Shown in pieces: positions 57,691 to 64,000 of a DNA stretch of 64,000 nucleotides. The notes under the pieces are model-generated. The model was not told the DNA's origin, ran no database searches, and saw only the letters and a list, made by a program, of their open reading frames with translations. The stretch lies in the NCBI RefSeq assembly GCF_051014445.1, contig NW_027488368.1, positions 21,240,001 to 21,304,000 on the forward strand. Direction: 5' to 3'. The position numbers and the translations under genes are program-made. Position 1 is the first letter of the stretch; each line of letters begins with the position of its first letter. The stretch is from Colletes latitarsis (taxonomy: Eukaryota > Arthropoda > Insecta > Hymenoptera > Colletidae).

Positions 57691-60344
57691 AGGCTCATAC
57701 TTTCACATATTTCTCATACTTCTTGGCTAGATCCTGGGCTATTTCTGGATTGGATCACGTAGTAATGTGGTACCACACTGAAACAGTCAAATAAACCTGG
57801 TTTTGATCAATATTATAGAGAATAATTCATGTTAGGTCAAGGTTAGGTCAGGGATTTGCTCCCATCGGACTCATTCTTTCGCATATTTCTCATACTTGAT
57901 GGCTAGATCCTGGGCTTTTTCTGGATTGCATCACGTAGTAATGAAGTACAACACTGAAACAGTCAATTAAACCTGGTTTCGATCAATATTTTAGAGAATA
58001 ATTCATGTTATGTCTAGGTTAGGTCTGGGATTTGCTCTCAGCAGGTTCATTCTTTCGCATATTTCTCATACTTGATGGCTAGATCGTGGGCTTTTTCTGG
58101 ATTGCATCACGTAGTAATGAAGTACAACACTGAAACAGTCAATTAAACCTGGTTTCCATCAATATTCTTGAGGACAACGCATGTTAGGTCTAGGCTAGGC
58201 CTGGGATTTGCCCTTATCAGGGTCATACTGTCGCAGTTTTAACATACTTGTTGAACGGATCCTGGGTTTTTTCTGGTTTGGTTCACGTAGTAATGTGGTT
58301 TCACACTGAAACATTCAATTAAACCAGGTCTTGATAAATATTTTAGAGGATAACGCATGTTAGGTTTGGGTTAGGTCTAGGATTTGCCCTCATCAGGCTC
58401 ATACTTTCGCATATTTCTCATACTTCATGGCTAGATCCTGGGCTGTTTCTGGATTGTGTCACGTAGTAATGTGGCACCACGCTGAAACAGTCGATTAAAC
58501 CTGGCTTCGATCAATATTTTAGAGGACAACGCAAGTTAGGTCTAGGTAAGGCCTGAGATTTTCACTGATCAGACTCATACTTTCGGATTCTTCACATACT
58601 TGTTGAACGGATCCTGGGTTTTTTCTGGTTTGGTTCTCGTAGTAATGTGGCACCACACTGAAACATTCAATTAAACCTGGTCTTGATAAATATTTTAGAG
58701 GATAACGCATGTTAGGTTCGGGTTAGGTCTAGGATTTGCCCTCATCAGGCTCATACTTTCGCGTTTTTCACATACTTGTTGAACAGATCCTGGGTTATTT
58801 TCTCGTTTGGATCACATAGTAATGTGGTACCACACTGAAACAGTTGATTAAACCAGGTTTCGATCAATATTTTTGAGGATAACGCATGTTAGGTTTAGGT
58901 TAGGCCTGGGATTTTCACTCATCAGGCTCATTCTTTCGCATATTTCCCATACATGTTGAACAGATCCTGGGCTGTTTCTGGATTGTATCACGTAGTAATG
59001 TGGTACCACGCTGAAACAGTCAATTAAACCTGGTTTCGATCAATATTTTAGAGGATAACGCAAGTTAGGTCTGGGATAGGTCTAGGATTTGCCCTCATCA
59101 GGCTCTTACTTTCGCATATTTCTCATACTTCATGGCTAGATCCTGTGCTATTTCTGGATTGGATCACGTAGTAAAGTGGTTCCACACTGAAACATTCAAT
59201 GAAACCTGGTCTGGATAAATATCTTAGAGGTTAACGCATCTTAGGTCTGGGTTAGGTCTAAGATTTGCCCTCATCAGGCTCATACTTTCGCATATTTCTC
59301 ATACTTGATGGCTAGATCCTGGGTTTTTTCTGGTTTGGATGACGTAGTAGTGTGGTACCACACTGAAACGGTCGATTAAACCTGGTTTCGATCAATATTT
59401 TAGAGGATAACGCAATTTAAGTCTGGGATTGGTCTGGGATTTGTCCACATCAGACTCATACTTTCGCATTCTTCACATACTTGTTGAACGGATCCTGGTT
59501 TTTTTCTGGTTTGGATCACGTAGTAATGTGGGACCACACTGAAACAGTCGATTAAACCTGGTTTCGGTCAATATTTTAGAAAATAATTCATGTTAGGTCT
59601 AGGTTAGGTCTGCGATTTGCTCTCATCAGGCACATTCTTTCGCATATTTCTCAAACTTGATGGCTAGATCCTGGGCTTTTTCTGGATTGCATCACGTTGT
59701 AATGTGGTACCACACTGAAACTTTCAATTAAACCAGGTCTTGATAAATATTTTAGAGGCTAACGCATGTTAGGTCTGGGTTAGGTCTAGGATGTGCCCTC
59801 ATCAGGCTCATACTTTCGCATATTTCTCATACTTCATGGCTAGATCCTGGGCTTTTCCTGGATTGCATCACGTAGTAAAGTGGTACCACACTGAAACATT
59901 CAATGAAACCTGGTCTGGATAAATATTTTAGAGGTTAACGCATCTTAGGTCTGGGTTAGGTCTACGATTTGCCCTCATCAGGCTCACAGTTTAGCGTTTT
60001 TCACATACCTGTTGAACAGATCCTGGGTTTTTTCTGGTTTGGATCACGTAGTAATGTGGGACCACACTGAAACAGTCAATTAAACCTGGTTTCGTTCAAT
60101 ATTTTAGAGAACAATTCATGTTAGGTTTAGGTTAGGTCTGGGATTTGCTCTCATCAGGCACATTCTTTCGCATATTTCTCAAACTTGATGGCTAGATCCT
60201 GGGCTTTTTCTGGATTGCATCACGTAGTAATGTGGTACCACACTGAAACTTTCAATTAAACCAGGTCTTGATAAATATTTTAGAGGCTAACGCATGTTAG
60301 GTCTGGGTTAGGTCTCGGATTTGACCTCATCAGACTCATACTTT

Positions 60345-63300
60345 CGCAACACTTCACATACTCCTTGAACAGATCCTGGGTTATTTTCTGGTTTGGATAA
60401 CATAGTAATGTGGTACCGCACTGAAACAGTCGATTAAACCAGGTTTCGATCAATATTTTAGAGAATAACGCATGTTAGGTCTAGGTTAGGCCTGAGATTT
60501 TCACTCATCAGACTCATACTTTCGCATTCTTCACATTCTTGTTGAACGGATCCTGGGTTTTTTCTCGTTTGGATCACGTAGTAATGTGGGACCACTCTGA
60601 AACAGTCAATTAAACCTGGTCTTGGTAAATATTTTAGAGGATAACGCATGTTAGGTTTGGGTTAGGTCTAGGATTTGCCCTCATCAGGCTCATACTTTCG
60701 CGTTTTTCACATACTTGTTGAACAGATCCTGGGTTATTTTCTGGTTTGGATCACATAGTAATGTGGGACAACACTGAAACAGTCAATTAAACCTGGTTTC
60801 GATCAATATTTTAGAGAGTAATTCATGTTAGGTCTATGTTAGGTCTGGGATTTGCTCTCATCAGGCTCATTCTTTCGCATATTTCTCATACATGTTGAAC
60901 AGATCCTGGGTTTTTTCTGGTTTGGATCACGTAGTAATGTGGGACCACACTGAAACAATCAATTAAACCTGGTCTTGATAAATATTTTAGAGGATAACGC
61001 ATGTTAGGTCTGGGTTAGGTCTAAGATTTGCCCTCATCAGGCTCACAGTTTAGCGTTTTTCACATACTTGTTGAACAGATCCTCGGTTTTTTCTGGTTTG
61101 GATCACGATGTGGTGTGGTACCACATTGAAACAGTCCATTAAACCTGGTTTCGCTCAATATTTTAGAGGATAACGCATGTTAGGTCTAGGTTAGGTCTGG
61201 GATTTGCTCTCATCAGGCTCATTCTTTCGCATATTTCTCATACTTGATGGCTAGATCCTGGGCTTTTTCTGGATTGCATCACGTAGTAATGTAGTACCAC
61301 ACTGAAACAGTCAATGAAACCTGGTTTCCATCAATATTTTAGAGAACAATTCATGTTAGGTTTAGGTTAGGTCTGGGATTTGCTCTCATCAGGCACATTC
61401 TTTCGCATATTTCTCAAACTTGATGGCTAGATCCTGGGCTTTTTCTGGATTGCATCACGTAGTAATGTGGTACCACACTGAAACTTTCAATTAAACCAGG
61501 TCTTGATAAATATTTTAGAGGCTAACGCATGTTAGGTCTGGGTTAGGTCTCGGATTTGACCTCATCAGACTCATACTTTCGCAACACTTCACATACTCCT
61601 TGAACAGATCCTGGGTTATTTTCTGGTTTGGATAACATAGTAATGTGGTACCGCACTGAAACAGTCGATTAAACCAGGTTTCGATCAATATTTTAGAGAA
61701 TAACGCATGTTAGGTCTAGGTTAGGCCTGAGATTTTCACTCATCAGGCTCATACTTTCGCATATTTCTCATACTTCAAGGCTAGATCCTGGGCTGTTTCT
61801 GGATTGTATCACGTAGTAATGTGGTACCACGCTGAAACAGTCAATTAAACCTGGTTTCGATCAATATTTTAGAGGATAACGCAAGTTAGGTCTGGGATAG
61901 GTCTAGGATTTGCCCTCATCAGGCTCTTACTTTCGCATATTTCTCATACTTCATGGCTAGATCCTGTGCTATTTCTGGATTGGATCACGTAGTAAAGTGG
62001 TACCACACTGAAACATTCAATGAAACCTGGTCTGGATAAATATTTTAGAGGTTAGTGCATCTTAGGTCTGGGTTAGGTCTAAGATTTGCCCTCATCAGGC
62101 TCACAGTTTAGCGTTTTTCACATACTAGTTCAACAGATCCTGAGTTTTTTCTGGTTTGGATCACGAAGTAGTGTGGTACCACACTGAAACAGTCCATTAA
62201 ACCTGGTTTCGCTCAATATTTTAGAGGATAACGCATGTAAGGTCTAGGTTAGGTCTGGGATTTGCTCTCATCAGGCTCATTCTTTCGCATATTTCTCATA
62301 CTTGATGGCTAGATCCTGGGTTTTTTCTGGTTTGGATCACGTAATAGTGTGGTACCACACTAAAACAGTCGATTAAACCTGGTTTCGATCAATATTTTAG
62401 AGGATAACGCAATTTAAGTCTGGGATTGGTCTGGGATTTGACCTCATCAGACTCATACTTTCGCGTTTTTCACATACTTGTTGAACAGATCCTGGGTTAT
62501 TTTCTGGTTTGGATCACGTAGTAATGTGCAACCACACTGAAACTTTCAATTAAACCAGGTCTTGATAAATATTTTAGAGGCTAACGCATGTTAGGTCTGG
62601 GTTAGGTCTCGGATTTGACCTCATCAGACTCATACTTTCGCAACACTTCACATACTCCTTGAACAGATCCTGGGTTATTTTCTGGTTTGGATAACATAGT
62701 AATGTGGTACCGCACTGAAACAGTCGATTAAACCAGGTTTCGATCAATATTTTAGAGAATAACGCATGTTAGGTCTAGGTTAGGCCTGAGATTTTCACTC
62801 ATCAGACTCATACTTTCGCATTCTTCACATTCTTGTTGAACGGATCCTGGGTTTTTTCTCGTTTGGATCACGTAGTAATGTGGGACCACTCTGAAACAGT
62901 CAATTAAACCTGGTTTCGATCAATATATTACAGAATAATTCATGTTAGGTCTAGGTTAGGTCTGGGATTTGCTCTCATCTGGCTCATTCTTTCGCATGTT
63001 TCTCATACTTCAAGGCTAGATCCGGGGCTGTTTCTGGATTGGATCACATAGTAAAGTGGTACCACACTGAAACATTCAATGAAACCTGGTCTGGATAAAT
63101 ATTTTAGAGGATACCGCATCTAAGGTCTCGGTTAGGTCTAAGATTTGCCCTCATCAGGCTCACAGTTTAGCGTTTTTCACATACTTGTTGAACAGATCCT
63201 CGGTTTTTTCTGGTTTGGATCACGATGTGGTGTGGTACCACATTGAAACAGTCCATTAAACCTGGTTTCGCTCAATATTTTAGAGGATAACGCATGTTAG

Positions 63301-63900
63301 GTCTAGGTTAGGTCTGGGATTTGCTCTCATCAGGCTCATTCTTTCGCATATTTCTCATACTTGATGGCTAGATCCTGGGCTTTTTCTGGATTGCATCACG
63401 TAGTAATGTAGTACCACACTGAAACAGTCAATGAAACCTGGTTTCCATCAATATTTTAGAGGACAACGCAAGTTAGGTCTAGGTAAGGCCTGAGATTTTC
63501 ACTGATCAGACTCATACTTTCGCATTCTTCACATACTTGTTGAACGGATCCTGGGTTTTTTCTGGTTTGGTTCTCGTAGTAATGTGGCACCACACTGAAA
63601 CATTCAATTAAACCTGGTCTTGGTAAATATTTTAGAGGATAACGCATGTTAGGTTTGGGTTAGGTCTAGGATTTGCCCTCATCAGGCTCATACTTTCGCG
63701 TTTTTCACATACTTGTTGAACAGATCCTGGGTTATTTTCTGGTTTGGATCACATAGTAATGTGGTACCACACTGAAACAGTTGATTAAACCAGGTTTCGA
63801 TCAATATTTTTGAGGATAACGCATGTTAGGTCTAGGTTAGGCCTGGGATTTTAACTCATCGGACTCATACTTTCGCATTCTTCACATACTTGTTGAACGG
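60345..63900. repeat. Local units marked by CGCAACACTTCACATAC
   Basis: The marker CGCAACACTTCACATAC lies at 60345, 61580 and 62639. The offsets are 1235 bp (seven monomers plus 3) and 1059 bp (six monomers plus 3), again showing units that differ by one whole monomer. Each is preceded by ACCAGGTCTTGATAAATATT with GAGGCTAACGC and followed by GGATAACATAGTAATGTGG and GTACCGCACTG. Related CGCAACACTTAACATAC monomers occur at 39752, 40810 and 43630. Confidence 0.8.
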
Positions 63901-64000
63901 ATCCAGGTTTTTTTCTGGTTTGGATCACGTAGTAATGTGGGACCACACTGAAACAGTCAATTAAACCTGGTCTTGATAAATATTTTAGAGGATAACGCAT
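63900..64000. repeat. Partial monomer at the right edge
   Basis: The last monomer begins with GATCCAGG at 63900 and is cut at GGATAACGCAT by the window edge, 101 bp in. Its end (GGTCTTGATAAATATTTTAG) is the ACATTCAATT-associated middle type, joined to a GTGGGACCACACTG left part with ACAGTCAATTAAACC. The array clearly continues beyond the window on this side, and also on the left, since base 1 is already at a monomer start. Confidence 0.9.

Larger units (their letters stand above)
46910..58960. repeat. Array zone B' (downstream copy of zone B haplotypes)
   Basis: Zone B haplotypes return in similar order. Marker offsets to zone B are 30288 bp (17.95-18.87 kb to 48.24-49.15 kb), 31520 bp (18.97-19.56 to 50.49-51.08 kb), 27650 bp (23.58-24.11 to 51.23-51.76 kb), 27994 bp (25.88-26.50 to 53.87-54.49 kb) and 28346-28520 bp (28.54-29.34 to 57.06-57.69 kb). 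No genes or unique DNA are seen. Confidence 0.6.
1..64000. repeat. 176-bp tandem satellite array spanning the window
   Basis: The window is a continuous head-to-tail array of one satellite monomer. Starts anchored on GATCCTGGG or close variants recur at 1, 178, 354, 530, 706, 882, 1058, 1234, 1410, 1586, 1762, 1938, 2114, 2290 and 2466, then with small drift to 63900. Spacing is 176 bp except for indels of 1 to 7 bp. This gives about 363 complete monomers plus a partial one at the right end. Every monomer I checked is in the same orientation and no stretch of non-satellite DNA interrupts the array. A typical unit reads, in order: GATCCTGGG, a T-run, CTGGTTTGGATCACGTAG, the palindrome TGTGGTACCACA, CTGAAACAGTC, CCTGGTTTCGATCAATATT, TTAGAGGATAACGC, a TTAGG-rich tract, CATCAGRCTCATACTTTCGC and a variable tail. 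Near-nucleosome monomer length and array size fit centromeric or pericentromeric satellite. That role is inferred, and the family is not one I recognise. Confidence 0.97.
58960..64000. repeat. Array zone C' (mixed B and C haplotypes)
   Basis: Monomers with CGCAACACTTCACATACTCC, ATTAAACCAGGTTTCGATC and TCTCGTTTGGATCACG reappear, mixed with zone B-type units. The stretch near 62.85-63.45 kb resembles 40.85-41.45 kb at an offset of about 22007 bp. The array runs off the right edge at base 64000 inside a monomer that began at 63900. No genes or unique DNA are seen. Confidence 0.55.

Noticed and set aside
1..64000. CRISPR array
   Set aside because: The whole 176-bp unit repeats with no alternation of short identical repeats and unique spacers, and no cas genes are present.
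1..64000. CENP-B box in the monomer
   Set aside because: I saw no string close to the TTCG-N4-A-N2-CGGG core in the consensus or common variants. The TTTCGATCAATATT stretch shares only TTCG.
1..64000. Transposon, LTR or rDNA insertion
   Set aside because: Reading through the window, satellite phase is kept throughout with only 1-7 bp indels, leaving no room for an insertion. No inverted monomers or target-site duplications were noticed.

Overview
The whole 64 kb window is one tandem satellite DNA array. A monomer of about 176 bp repeats head-to-tail, all in one orientation, from base 1 to base 64000. Monomer starts (a GATCCTGGG-type motif) fall at 1, 178, 354, 530, 706, 882, 1058 and so on. 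The last start I can place is 63900. Net drift over the window is only about +10 bp, which implies roughly 363 complete monomers plus a 101-bp partial one. I found no unique sequence, no transposon insertion, no inverted monomer, no RNA gene and no credible protein gene.

The organism is a eukaryote: long homogeneous arrays of near-nucleosome-length monomers (about 150-180 bp) are typical of centromeric or pericentromeric heterochromatin in plants and animals. I do not recognise the family, so I name no lineage. The centromere role is inferred from architecture, not shown.

By variant content the array falls into zones. 1 to ~16.9 kb carries GAGGTACCAC/ACGGTC and CGCGTTTTTCACATAC variants and many short higher-order repeats (2, 4, 5 and 6 monomers). 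~16.9-35.3 kb is dominated by AGAGAATAATTCATG monomers and by multi-kilobase duplications. ~35.3-46.9 kb carries AATATATTAGAG, CACATTCTTG and TCTCGTTTGG variants in units of about 2.1 and 3 kb. ~46.9-59 kb repeats the second zone's haplotypes about 28-31 kb downstream. ~59-64 kb mixes haplotypes of the second and third zones. The order B-C-B'-C' suggests a super-duplication of roughly 28 kb.

Within a monomer there are a 12-bp perfect palindrome (TGTGGTACCACA), a TTAGG-rich G-tract that could form a two-tetrad G-quadruplex, and an internal 52-bp spaced repeat. The most informative signals are evolutionary: duplication junctions that can be placed to a few bases, units differing by whole monomers, recombinant monomers breaking at GATCCTGGG, and one apparent ~30-bp gene-conversion tract. 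I see no hidden gene system.
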